Origin: Pseudomonas grimontii
GTDB taxonomy: Bacteria; Pseudomonadota; Gammaproteobacteria; Pseudomonadales; Pseudomonadaceae
Direction: 5' to 3'
DNA length: 64,000 bases
NCBI RefSeq assembly: GCF_007858185.1
Contig: NZ_VFES01000002.1
Span: 434,001 to 498,000 of the forward strand
Positions 26,580 to 33,883 of the stretch are shown here, piece by piece (position 1 is the stretch's first letter; the number at the start of each line of letters is the position of its first letter). The translations under genes were made by a program, and so were the position numbers. The notes beneath the pieces were generated by a model that saw nothing but the letters and a program-made list of their open reading frames with translations, ran no database searches and was not told where the DNA came from.

Positions 26580-27962
26580 TTATGCCTGATCCGTGGAAGG
26601 CGCGCGCAGGCCGAAGAAACGTGCCAACACAAGGCGATCCAATGCCCACACGGCGATCAACGAGACGCCCACCAGCGGGAAAATAATCGCCAGGCCCAGC
26701 ATGATCACCATCGCGGTTTTCCACTTCGGCAAGTCATGGCGCAACGGCGGAACCCCCAGCCCGCCCTGGGGCCGACGCTTCCACCAGATCACCACGCCAC
26801 TCACGGCGCTGAGCAGAATCATCAGGCAGATCAGCAGCACGATCAGTTGGTTCAGCCAACCGAACATCTTGCCCTCGTGCAGCATCACCGCGGTCTCGGT
26901 GGCCCGCGCCACATTGCCGTAGTGCGCCCAACGCACATCGGCGAGGACCTTGCCGGTGTACTGGTCCACGTGCAGGGTGGCGTCGTTGCGTGGGTCGTTG
27001 GCGAACACCGCGACGGTGAACACACCCTCGGCAGTGGTGGGGAAGGTGATGCTGTAGCCGGGCTCGACCTTGCGTGCCGTGGCCATATCCACCACCTGTT
27101 GCAGGCGTACCGTGGGCGCAGCGGGAGCGGTGTGCATGGCGCCGTGGTTCATGTGTTCGGCATGGTCGCCGGACATCGGCATCGGCGTGTTTTCCATGGC
27201 CCAGGGCACGGTCTGTTGTGTCGCGGTGTTGAGCACCCGCGCCTGCTGATCGGACTGCGGCACGTTGTTCCACATCGCCGCCGGGAAGGTGTTCCACAGA
27301 TCTGCGTATTGCTTGCCCCAGAAGCCAGTCCAGGTCATGCCGCTGAGCAGCATCACCAGCAAAAACGCCGCGCCCCAGAAGCCTGCCACGGTATGCAGAT
27401 CACGCCAGAACACGCGGCCACGGGCAGTGAAGCGCGGCCACAACACCCCGGCTGACGACTTGCCGCGCGGCCACCACAGGTACAGGCCGGACACCACCAG
27501 CATCACGCCCCAACCGGCGGCGAGTTCGATCAGGCGATCGCCGACGGTGCCGATCATCAGCTCACCGTGCAGGGCGCGGGCGATGGCTTGCAGGTTGTTT
27601 TTTGCATCCTGCTCACCGAGTACGGTGCCGCGATAGGGGTCGACGAAGACGGTCACTTCGCGCCCGCCCTGGTGCATCACGAATTGCGCGCTGCTGGTGG
27701 TGTCGGCTGGCGGCAGGTATTTGCTGATTGCGCCTTGGGGGTAAGCGGCCTTGGCGCGTTGCAGTTGTTCGTCGGCGCTTAGTGCGTGTTCGGCGGCGGG
27801 GACGGTCAGCAGGTCGCCGTACATCAGCGGGTCGAGCTGGGGTTTGAACAGGTAGATGATGCCGGTCAGGGCCAGCAGCACCATGAAAGGGGCGACGAAG
27901 AGGCCGGCGTAGAAGTGCCAGCGCCAGGCCAGGTTGTAGAAGGAGATTTTTTGAGTGGTCAT
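26580..27962 (-). CDS. PepSY domain membrane protein of the copper locus
   Basis: A 460-residue PepSY-associated TM protein: an N-terminal helix (WRWHFYAGLFVAPFMVLLAL), periplasmic PepSY regions, two or three further helices in the middle and a long helical C-terminus. Related proteins beside TonB receptors act as reductases or in metal release from siderophores and chelates. A Met/His-rich stretch (MPMSGDHAEHMNHGAMH) in the periplasmic part is compatible with copper. The start at 27962 is chosen by family N-terminus. Downstream of the OprC gene on the same strand. Confidence 0.85.
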   Translation of the reverse strand: MTTQKISFYNLAWRWHFYAGLFVAPFMVLLALTGIIYLFKPQLDPLMYGDLLTVPAAEHALSADEQLQRAKAAYPQGAISKYLPPADTTSSAQFVMHQGGREVTVFVDPYRGTVLGEQDAKNNLQAIARALHGELMIGTVGDRLIELAAGWGVMLVVSGLYLWWPRGKSSAGVLWPRFTARGRVFWRDLHTVAGFWGAAFLLVMLLSGMTWTGFWGKQYADLWNTFPAAMWNNVPQSDQQARVLNTATQQTVPWAMENTPMPMSGDHAEHMNHGAMHTAPAAPTVRLQQVVDMATARKVEPGYSITFPTTAEGVFTVAVFANDPRNDATLHVDQYTGKVLADVRWAHYGNVARATETAVMLHEGKMFGWLNQLIVLLICLMILLSAVSGVVIWWKRRPQGGLGVPPLRHDLPKWKTAMVIMLGLAIIFPLVGVSLIAVWALDRLVLARFFGLRAPSTDQA

Positions 27963-28008
27963 CAGGGATGCTCCGCAAAGCTTAAATTTTTGTCGTTGGT
28001 CAAGCCGC

Positions 28009-28073
28009 CATCGGGGGCAAGCCCCCTCCCACATGTGGAATGCATTCCAATGTGGGAGGGGGGGCTCCCGATG
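28009..28073. repeat. REP pair in tail-to-tail order
   Basis: An inverted REP (ATCGGGGGCAAGCCCCCTCC then CACA) precedes a direct REP (TGTGGGAGGGGGGCTCCCGAT), the opposite order from the other REPINs here. The 17 bases between contain the palindrome TGGAATGCATTCCA. It lies between the OprC and PepSY genes. Confidence 0.85.
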
Positions 28074-28076
28074 CTT

Positions 28077-30146
28077 TTAGAAGCTCATGTCGACCTTGGT
28101 CCAGAGCGTGCGCCCCGGTTCCTTGATGGCCTGCGGGTCGTTGGCCGGGTAGCCGAACCCGGCGTTGCCGGCCAGGTTCAGGTGCTCGGCGTAGGCCTTG
28201 CCGAACAGGTTGTCGACGCCGGTGCTGACCTTGAAGTTTTTGTTGATGCGATACGCGCCATTCAGTGAGAACACGCCAAAGCCGCCGCTCTTGTCGTAGT
28301 CCTTGCCGACCACGTTGCCCTTGTTCGGGTCGATGCGGTTTTGCGCCGCCACCACCCGCCACAGGGCGCCGGCGCTCCAGTCGTCTTCGCTGTAGGTCAG
28401 GCCGAAACGTGCATCCAACGGCGGCATTTGCGGCAGGGCCTTGCCGTCGCTGCTGTTCTTGCCCCAGGCGTAGGCGAGGGTGGCGTCGGCTTTCCAGTGT
28501 TGCGTCAGCATGTAGGCCGCGCCCAGTTCGCCGCCCATGATGCGCGCGTCCACATTGCGCGCCTGGGAGGTGGTGCCCATCATCCCCGCCCGGTAGTCGA
28601 ACAGGATGAAATCACGTACCTGGCCGACGTAGCCCGAGGCCCAGGCTTCCAGGTCGTCAGCCTTGTATTGCGCGCCGAAGTCGAGCTGGGTGGTTTTCTC
28701 CGGCTTCACGCCGTCGAAGGCATTCACCGAACCGACTGCTCCGGTGTTGGGCGAGAACAGCTCCCAGTAATCCGGGAAGCGTTCCGAGTGGCCCAGGCCG
28801 GCATAGAGCGTGGTCGGGCTGTCAGCCAGGTCGTGCTCGTAGCGCATAAAGCCCGAGGGCAGGGTATCGGCGCGGGTATCGTCGGCGGTCGGGTTGGTGC
28901 GTGCGCTCATGCCGGAACCGGTGGTCTGGCGGAAGTCCTTGGCCGAGGCGCGGTCCAGGCGTGCGCCGGTGATCAGGCGGTCACGGTCGGCGGCGTACCA
29001 GGTGAGTTCGCCGAACACGCCGTAGTTGTGGAAGTTGGCGTCCTTGACCTTGGGCAGATCCTTGTAGGTGTCGATGCCCATGCTGCTGCGTTGGCGATGC
29101 TCGTTGGTCTGCGCATCCAGGCCGCTGATCAATTGCACATCGGCCCAGCGCCAGGTGGCCTTGATGCGCGCGCCGAGGGTGCGGCGGTCGACGTTGGAGG
29201 CCATGGGGCCGGCCATCATCCCGGTGCCCGAGGGTGTGCGCAGGCTGTAGTTGTCCATCACGTGGTCGGCGTAGTTGTAGTAGACCTGGGCTTCGACCTT
29301 ATCCAGCACTTCGCCGATATTCGATTTCTCGAAGCGCAGGCCCAGGCTTTCGCGCAGGAACTGCGAACCGTCCATGCCACGCCCGGCGTAGCGCGCTTCG
29401 CCGTCACCACGGCCGGCGGTGAGTTCCAGCAGGGTGTCGGCATCGGGGGTGAAGCCAACGGTGACGTCGCCATTCCACTTGTCGTAACGCGAGGCGACGG
29501 TGTCGTTGTTGCCGTCCTTGTAGTCATCGGCATGGGCCTGGTTGCCGATCACCCGCACATAGCCCAGCGGCCCGCCCGCGGCGGCATCGATGACCTTATC
29601 GAAGCGCCCGTTGGAGCCGGCCAATACGCTGGCATTAAGTCGTGTGCCGAGTTCACCGAAGTGCTCCGGTTCGCGCTCGAACAGGACGGTGCCGGCCGAC
29701 GCGCCGGGGCCCCAGAGTACGGTTTGCGGGCCTTTGATCACGGTGAGTTTGTCGTAGGTTTCCGGCGAAATGTACGAGGTCGGCGCATCCATGCGGCCGG
29801 GGCAGGCGCCGAGCATCATGCTGCCGTTGGTAAGGATGTTCAGGCGTGAGCCGAACATGCCGCGCAGCACCGGGTCGCCATTGGTGCCGCCGTTGCGTAC
29901 CAGGGCGAAGCCGGGGATGGTCTTGAGGTAGTCGCCGCCGTCGCTGGCGGGCACCGGTTGGCGCGGGTCCTTGGGGTTGGTGATCACGGTCAGCGGCGAG
30001 CTGGGCGCGATGGCGGTGATCACCGTGGGCGTCAGCTCATGTTCGGCGTGCTCATCGGCCTGAGCGTGGGGTGCGAGCAGGGCGCCGCATAGGGCAGCGA
30101 GCACAGAAGTACTTCCCAAACGGGAGTCAGCAGTAAACCTGGACAT
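28077..30146 (-). CDS. oprC: TonB-dependent copper receptor, OprC/NosA type
   Basis: A 689-residue outer-membrane receptor: signal peptide ending PHAQADEH, plug domain (GGDYLKTIPGFALVRNGG...LRGMFGSRLN) and 22-strand barrel ending in KVDMSF with terminal Phe. The CxxxM pair of OprC is present (Cys115 and Met119 in GACPGRMDAP) and so is an HxM (His295, Met297 in YADHVMDN); both were reported as the copper site in P. aeruginosa OprC. The start MSRFTADSRL is chosen because GGA lies 7 bases upstream. It would import copper across the outer membrane using TonB. Confidence 0.92.
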   Translation of the reverse strand: MSRFTADSRLGSTSVLAALCGALLAPHAQADEHAEHELTPTVITAIAPSSPLTVITNPKDPRQPVPASDGGDYLKTIPGFALVRNGGTNGDPVLRGMFGSRLNILTNGSMMLGACPGRMDAPTSYISPETYDKLTVIKGPQTVLWGPGASAGTVLFEREPEHFGELGTRLNASVLAGSNGRFDKVIDAAAGGPLGYVRVIGNQAHADDYKDGNNDTVASRYDKWNGDVTVGFTPDADTLLELTAGRGDGEARYAGRGMDGSQFLRESLGLRFEKSNIGEVLDKVEAQVYYNYADHVMDNYSLRTPSGTGMMAGPMASNVDRRTLGARIKATWRWADVQLISGLDAQTNEHRQRSSMGIDTYKDLPKVKDANFHNYGVFGELTWYAADRDRLITGARLDRASAKDFRQTTGSGMSARTNPTADDTRADTLPSGFMRYEHDLADSPTTLYAGLGHSERFPDYWELFSPNTGAVGSVNAFDGVKPEKTTQLDFGAQYKADDLEAWASGYVGQVRDFILFDYRAGMMGTTSQARNVDARIMGGELGAAYMLTQHWKADATLAYAWGKNSSDGKALPQMPPLDARFGLTYSEDDWSAGALWRVVAAQNRIDPNKGNVVGKDYDKSGGFGVFSLNGAYRINKNFKVSTGVDNLFGKAYAEHLNLAGNAGFGYPANDPQAIKEPGRTLWTKVDMSF

Positions 30147-30239
30147 GACAAATTCCATCAATCAAGCGTAAACAACACGGCCAGCAGCCTGCGGCTGTCT
30201 GTCTAAAGTCGGCCGGGGTGAAGTAACGGTGTCAGGTGC

Positions 30240-30647
30240 TTACGAGGCGATGGGCGGGGCGCGGCTGCGCGCGCCGGGGAAAATGCTCTGCCGGGCATGG
30301 CCCAGGCGCGGGTTGGGGGTGAGGGCATTGGCCGGCGGCGGGGTACCGATGGCCACGAATGACACGCTGCCGGGCAGGGCCGGGCAACTGTACAGCAGGT
30401 CGCAATAGCCGCACTTCGACCAGAGCGCGTGATGTTCGTCGGGGGCTTTTGGGTGATGGGACTCACCGTGATCGCCTGGCATGTCCATCGGCATGGACAT
30501 GCTCATCGGCATACCGGCGTGATGATCCATCGGCATCGCTTGGGAAATCAGCGGACCGATAAAGATCATCAGCATGGCGAACAGGCTGATCCAACTGCCG
30601 CGCTTCACGCGGCGGTGTGGGGATAACCTGGCGCGACGGGCGCCCAT
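30240..30647 (-). CDS. DUF2946 family Met/His-rich protein
   Basis: A 135-residue protein with an N-terminal membrane segment (WISLFAMLMIFIGPLISQAM), then a Met/His-rich stretch (MDHHAGMPMSMSMPMDMPGD, HGESHH) and a Cys motif (KCGYCDLLYSC). These features suit copper binding in the periplasm. DUF2946 proteins often lie beside OprC and PCu(A)C genes. The start at 30647 gives a 10-base gap from the upstream chaperone gene. Confidence 0.8.
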   Translation of the reverse strand: MGARRARLSPHRRVKRGSWISLFAMLMIFIGPLISQAMPMDHHAGMPMSMSMPMDMPGDHGESHHPKAPDEHHALWSKCGYCDLLYSCPALPGSVSFVAIGTPPPANALTPNPRLGHARQSIFPGARSRAPPIAS

Positions 30648-30657
30648 CAAGGTTGGC

Positions 30658-31140
30658 TTACTGGGCGTGCATATGCTCGTGGCCGGCCATCGGCGGTGTT
30701 TTCTGCACCGACACGTCCACTTCAACCTTGCCGGCTTTTTCGAAGGTCAGGGTCAGCGGGAACTGTTTGCCATCGGCCAGCAGGCTGCGGTCCTTGAGGC
30801 CCAGCAACATCACGTGATACGCCATGGGCGCGAAGGTCAAGTCACCCTTGGCCGGTACGGCAACGCTGGGGACTTGCTGCATCTTCATCAAATCACCTTG
30901 CATCACATGCTCATGCAGCTCGGCCTTGTCGGCCACGGGCGTGTCGGCACTGAGCAGGCGGTCCGGGGTAGCGCCGGTGTTATGAATCACGAAATACGCG
31001 GCGACGGTCGGCGCATTCGGCGGCAACTCCTGGGACCAGGGGTCGCTGACCAGCAGGTCGCCGGCCTTGTAGCCTTCGGCATTGGCAGCACTGAACACCG
31101 GCAGCAGCAATGCAGCCAGAAGCAGGGAAGATTTAAGCAT
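30658..31140 (-). CDS. Periplasmic copper chaperone PCu(A)C
   Basis: A 160-residue protein with a signal peptide (MLKSSLLLAALLLPVFSAANA) and the exact Cu(I) ligand pattern H-X10-M-X21-H-X-M: His76, Met87, His109 and Met111. PCu(A)C proteins hand copper to cytochrome oxidase assembly factors. The Met/His-rich tail (PPMAGHEHMHAQ) may bind further copper. It sits between two DUF2946 genes and upstream of the copper receptor gene. Confidence 0.93.
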   Translation of the reverse strand: MLKSSLLLAALLLPVFSAANAEGYKAGDLLVSDPWSQELPPNAPTVAAYFVIHNTGATPDRLLSADTPVADKAELHEHVMQGDLMKMQQVPSVAVPAKGDLTFAPMAYHVMLLGLKDRSLLADGKQFPLTLTFEKAGKVEVDVSVQKTPPMAGHEHMHAQ

Positions 31141-31187
31141 GGCAGTTCTCCAGAACGGTTCTAAACGCAGTTCACTTGCGAAGACCA

Positions 31188-31583
31188 TCAGACCGTCGGA
31201 GAGGCGCGGGGGTTAAGGCTCGGCCATTGCTGGCGTGGGGTTGGGGTTTGCAATGGGGGGTGTGGTTGACGCTGTACCGTCTCAAATCGCGTGAGATACA
31301 ACTGCGGCACATGCCCCGGCAACGCCACCAACGGCGCCGAGCCGGAGCAACACCAGCAATGCTGCATGGTGGAATGATCGTCCTGTTGCGGCGCCGGAAT
31401 CTCCAGCTTGCCCAGGGCAATGGTCTTCAGGCTGGCGCCATTGGACGAACAGAAACTGCCCCACAGCAATTGCTGCACAGGGTCCTTGGATTGTTGCATC
31501 GCACTGGCCATCGGCATGGCAAAGGCGTTGAACAGCACTGCAAGGCAGGCGATCCAGGCAATTGCAACGCGTTGACGGGCCAT
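31188..31583 (-). CDS. DUF2946 family protein, first gene of the copper locus
   Basis: A 131-residue protein with an N-terminal hydrophobic segment (VAIAWIACLAVLFNAFAMPMASAM) and a central MQHCWCCSGSAP Cys cluster with an adjacent DDHS. It probably sits in the inner membrane or periplasm and may bind copper. An ATG three codons upstream (31592) is an alternative start. Likely leads the transcript DUF2946, PCu(A)C, DUF2946, oprC, PepSY. Confidence 0.78.
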   Translation of the reverse strand: MARQRVAIAWIACLAVLFNAFAMPMASAMQQSKDPVQQLLWGSFCSSNGASLKTIALGKLEIPAPQQDDHSTMQHCWCCSGSAPLVALPGHVPQLYLTRFETVQRQPHPPLQTPTPRQQWPSLNPRASPTV

Positions 31584-31606
31584 GGCGGACAATCCGTAGG
31601 GTTAAA

Positions 31607-31633
31607 CGATCAGGCGGGTATTTAGCCTGATCG
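31607..31633. promoter_or_regulatory. Inverted repeat between higA and the copper locus
   Basis: Perfect 9-pair arms CGATCAGGC/GCCTGATCG with a 9-base loop. On the minus strand it follows the higA stop and is trailed by only TTT, so it could be a weak terminator for the toxin-antitoxin pair or an operator for the copper genes. Confidence 0.5.
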
Positions 31634-31680
31634 GGGGGGAGAAGTAAAAAGCGGTGGTGTGGTTTGGTGTCGCAGTGCTA

Positions 31681-31968
31681 TCAGATCGCTGTAGCGTGAA
31701 GCTTGAGGCCCAACGCCTTCATGACTTTCATGATAGTCGCGAACTCTGGATTGCCAGTGCTGGAGAGGGCTTTGTACAGACTTTCTCTTCCGAGGCCGGC
31801 GTCGCGAGCAATTTGGGTCATGCCTTGGGCGCGGGCGATGTTGTTGAGCGCTGAACGAATCAGCAATCCGTCACCAGAATCCTCTTCGAAAGAAGCTTCG
31901 AGATACTCCGCCATGTCCTCAGGAGTCGTCAGATGCTCGGCTATGTCGAAATCTTTAAATTGAGTCAT
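31681..31968 (-). CDS. higA: HigA-type antitoxin
   Basis: A 95-residue addiction-module antidote. The N-terminus MTQFKDFDIAEHLTTPEDMAEYLE and the HTH region (ARAQGMTQIARDAGLGRESLYKAL) followed by ATIMKVMKALGLKL match the HigA-like antidote family partnered with small RelE-type toxins. It would bind the toxin and repress its own promoter. It starts 3 bases after the toxin gene, the toxin-first order of HigBA-like loci. Confidence 0.88.
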   Translation of the reverse strand: MTQFKDFDIAEHLTTPEDMAEYLEASFEEDSGDGLLIRSALNNIARAQGMTQIARDAGLGRESLYKALSSTGNPEFATIMKVMKALGLKLHATAI

Positions 31969-31971
31969 GGG

Positions 31972-32274
31972 TCACTCCTTTTTCTCAAATTCTTCGGCAA
32001 TTTCTTTAGCCCGCTCGATGTCGCGTTTTTGCGTTGATTTATCGCCACCTATCAACAGTAGATAAACCACCTCACCTATACGCTTGAAGTACACCCGGTA
32101 TCCAGGACCATAGTGGATGCGCATTTCGGATACGCCATTTCCGACGTTTTCGCAGTCTTCAAAATTGCCCATTCTTGCGTTGTCCAATCTTGTAAGCACA
32201 CGTCCATGGACGGGTTTACTGCGTAGCGAATAAAGCCATTCCTGAAACTCATCAGATCTCTTGAAGTGAATCAT
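31972..32274 (-). CDS. higB: RelE/HigB-type toxin
   Basis: A 100-residue RelE/ParE-superfamily protein: EFQEWLYSLRSKP near the start, ARMGNFEDCENVGNGVSEMRI in the middle, then YGPGYRVYFKRIGEVVYLLL and GGDKSTQKRDIERA. Such toxins usually cut ribosome-bound mRNA. The start at 32274 fits the family; the open frame extends upstream to 32454 without conserved sequence. It overlaps its likely operator. Confidence 0.88.
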   Translation of the reverse strand: MIHFKRSDEFQEWLYSLRSKPVHGRVLTRLDNARMGNFEDCENVGNGVSEMRIHYGPGYRVYFKRIGEVVYLLLIGGDKSTQKRDIERAKEIAEEFEKKE

Positions 32275-32283
32275 CTCGGATCG

Positions 32284-32297
32284 TATCCCTTGGGATA
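32284..32297. promoter_or_regulatory. Palindrome upstream of the toxin gene, likely autoregulatory operator
   Basis: TATCCC-TT-GGGATA lies 10 bases before the higB ATG. Its position and symmetry fit binding of the antitoxin HTH protein. Confidence 0.55.
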
Positions 32298-32336
32298 TAT
32301 GTTGGCAAGTTTCGACGCGCTGCAAAAAGCAGGCGT

Positions 32337-32373
32337 CCCCCTCGCGGATGGCTGACGCGAAACCGCGAGGGGG
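32337..32373. other. Long GC-rich hairpin in the gap upstream of higB
   Basis: Perfect 11-pair arms CCCCCTCGCGG/CCGCGAGGGGG around a 15-base loop, in an otherwise gene-free stretch from 32275 to 32792. It has no T run on either side. I see nothing else in 32380-32640 beyond lower-complexity intergenic sequence. Confidence 0.6.
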
Positions 32374-32660
32374 GAGGTTAGGGCGGGGGCTTTTGGCTGA
32401 GCCAGCCAGCTTGTTCGGAAGTATTTGTAGGGGCATTCGCCTTTCGACGGTCAAGCCTGATAGATGGATGTCCGGTTGGCTATTCGTCTAAAAAGAAATT
32501 TCCGACAAGCCTTTGAGGTTGTCCCTAGGACGCTTGATCTCTAGTCTCCGTGCACCGCTGCCAACGCAGCGGACGGGCGTCGCGGCCCGGGTTTTCTAAG
32601 AGCAAAAGCGCTATCGCCTGCTTTCAGTTGATGCTTTTTTATCGTCTACTGTGCGGCTAA

Positions 32661-32769
32661 ATGGTGGCTGTGCGCGGGATACCTTCGGGTATGCCGGGAT
32701 GCCTTAGACCGGTCCGCGAACCTGCGTACAGCTGCCACCCTATCGCGTCGCGGCGAATCAGTGGCAGCT
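32661..32769 (+). promoter_or_regulatory. Structured leader with mutually exclusive helices before the DUF3077 gene
   Basis: Segment A (32663-32674, GGTGGCTGTGCG) can pair with segment B (32725-32730 CGTACA plus 32734-32739 GCCACC, with GCT bulged). Segment B (32730-32738, AGCTGCCAC) is also an exact complement of segment C (32761-32769, GTGGCAGCT), which ends 11 bases before the AAGGAG ribosome site. A UUCG-capped hairpin ATACC-TTCG-GGTAT lies at 32679-32692. The two pairings exclude each other, as in riboswitches or attenuators. I know no named family for it. Confidence 0.6.
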
Positions 32770-32792
32770 CCACCTTTCTAAGGAGCTTCACA

Positions 32793-33045
32793 ATGATCAA
32801 ACCCACCCCAAATCCCCCCCGTTCGGCTCTTCACCGTGGCCGATGGCATCAGCACCGAAGACCTGCTGGTCAACCTCAGCGAAACACTTGCCTCGGCCAA
32901 TGCGCTGAGCTGCGATCTGGCGTTTGACCTGGAAGGTTCGAAACGCGAGGAATTGTTTGGCGTTGCTCAGTTGATCGAACTGGCGCAGTTGTTGGCTGAT
33001 CGGGTACACAGCGGCGTTGGGCAGGTGTCCGCCGCGAGCAGCTAA
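32793..33045 (+). pseudogene. DUF3077 family gene with a frameshift at a C7 run
   Basis: An ATG at 32793, with AAGGAG 7 bases upstream, starts MIKPTPNPP, the usual start of these small Pseudomonas proteins. After seven Cs (32814-32820) the frame is lost. Removing one C joins it to VRLFTVADGISTEDLLVNLSE and the rest of a DUF3077-like protein (about 83 residues) that ends at 33045. An internal ATG at 32836 could give a 69-residue product. The break may be real, a slippage-controlled switch or a sequencing error. Function of the family is unknown. Confidence 0.65.
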
Positions 33046-33060
33046 CAACGCAGTTCAAAA

Positions 33061-33148
33061 TGTGGGAGGGGGCTTGCTCCCGATGGCAGTGTGTCGGTCA
33101 CTGATTTATTGGCTGATCTACTGCATCGGGAGCAAGCCCCCTCCCACA
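33061..33148. repeat. REPIN between the DUF3077 gene and cobK
   Basis: Facing REP copies of 88 bases total. It is embedded in a longer perfect inverted repeat: 33044-33059 (AACAACGCAGTTCAAA) is the exact complement of 33149-33164. The arms reach from the stop codon of one gene to the stop codon of the other. Confidence 0.92.
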
Positions 33149-33163
33149 TTTGAACTGCGTTGT

Positions 33164-33883
33164 TCAGGGAGATTGGATTGCCTGTAAGACCGCCGCCACT
33201 GTGGCGAACTCCCGATCCACCGCCGCCAACACCGGCCGCTTCAACACCAACACCGGCACCCCACGTTCGCGCGCCACTTCCAGCTTCGGTTCGGTGGCGG
33301 TGCTGCCGCTGTTCTTGCTGATCAGCACATCGATCCCACACCGTTCAAACAACGCGCGTTCATCTTCGATCAGGAACGGACCGCGTGCGCCAATCACTTC
33401 ACAGCGGTCATTGCCGGGATACACATCCAGCGCGCGCAGCGTCCAGAATTGCTCGGGCGGGATTTCATCAAGGTGCTGCAACGGCTCGCGGCCCAAGGTG
33501 AACAATGGGCGTTTGAAGGGTTTCAGCGCCGCAGTCAACTCGGCCCAGTCACTGACCTCACGCCAATCATCCCCCACCTGCGGTTGCCACGCCGGGCGGC
33601 GCAATGCCCAACACGGCACACCGCTCAACCGTGCAGCCTCGGCGGCGTTGCGGCTGATCTGCGCCGCGTAGGGATGGGTCGCGTCGAGGATCAGGCCAAT
33701 CTGTTCATCGCGAACGAACTGCGCCAAGCCTTCGGCGCCGCCATAACCGCCGACCCGCACCTGGCACGTGAGATCGGCAGGTACACGGCCCACACCCGCC
33801 AGGCTGTAGATATGCTCCGGCCCCAACGTACGCGCGATCGCCAGCGCTTCGGTCACCCCGCCCAACAGCAGAATCCGTTTCAT
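33164..33883 (-). CDS. cobK: Precorrin-6A reductase CobK
   Basis: A 239-residue reductase starting [20 protein letters not shown], with the [10 protein letters not shown] motif and the C-terminal [23 protein letters not shown] typical of CobK/CbiJ. It uses NADPH to reduce precorrin-6A to precorrin-6B in aerobic cobalamin synthesis. Its ATG overlaps the cobL stop by four bases. The start at 33883 is chosen by that overlap and the family N-terminus. Confidence 0.95.
   Translation of the reverse strand: MKRILLLGGVTEALAIARTLGPEHIYSLAGVGRVPADLTCQVRVGGYGGAEGLAQFVRDEQIGLILDATHPYAAQISRNAAEAARLSGVPCWALRRPAWQPQVGDDWREVSDWAELTAALKPFKRPLFTLGREPLQHLDEIPPEQFWTLRALDVYPGNDRCEVIGARGPFLIEDERALFERCGIDVLISKNSGSTATEPKLEVARERGVPVLVLKRPVLAAVDREFATVAAVLQAIQSP

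Noticed and set aside
28341..29849. 502-codon plus-strand frame across oprC
   Set aside because: Antisense to a TonB receptor with intact motifs.
32836..33045. Calling the 69-codon frame as the intact gene
   Set aside because: The strong ribosome site and family start lie upstream at 32793 in another frame, so the frameshift reading explains more.
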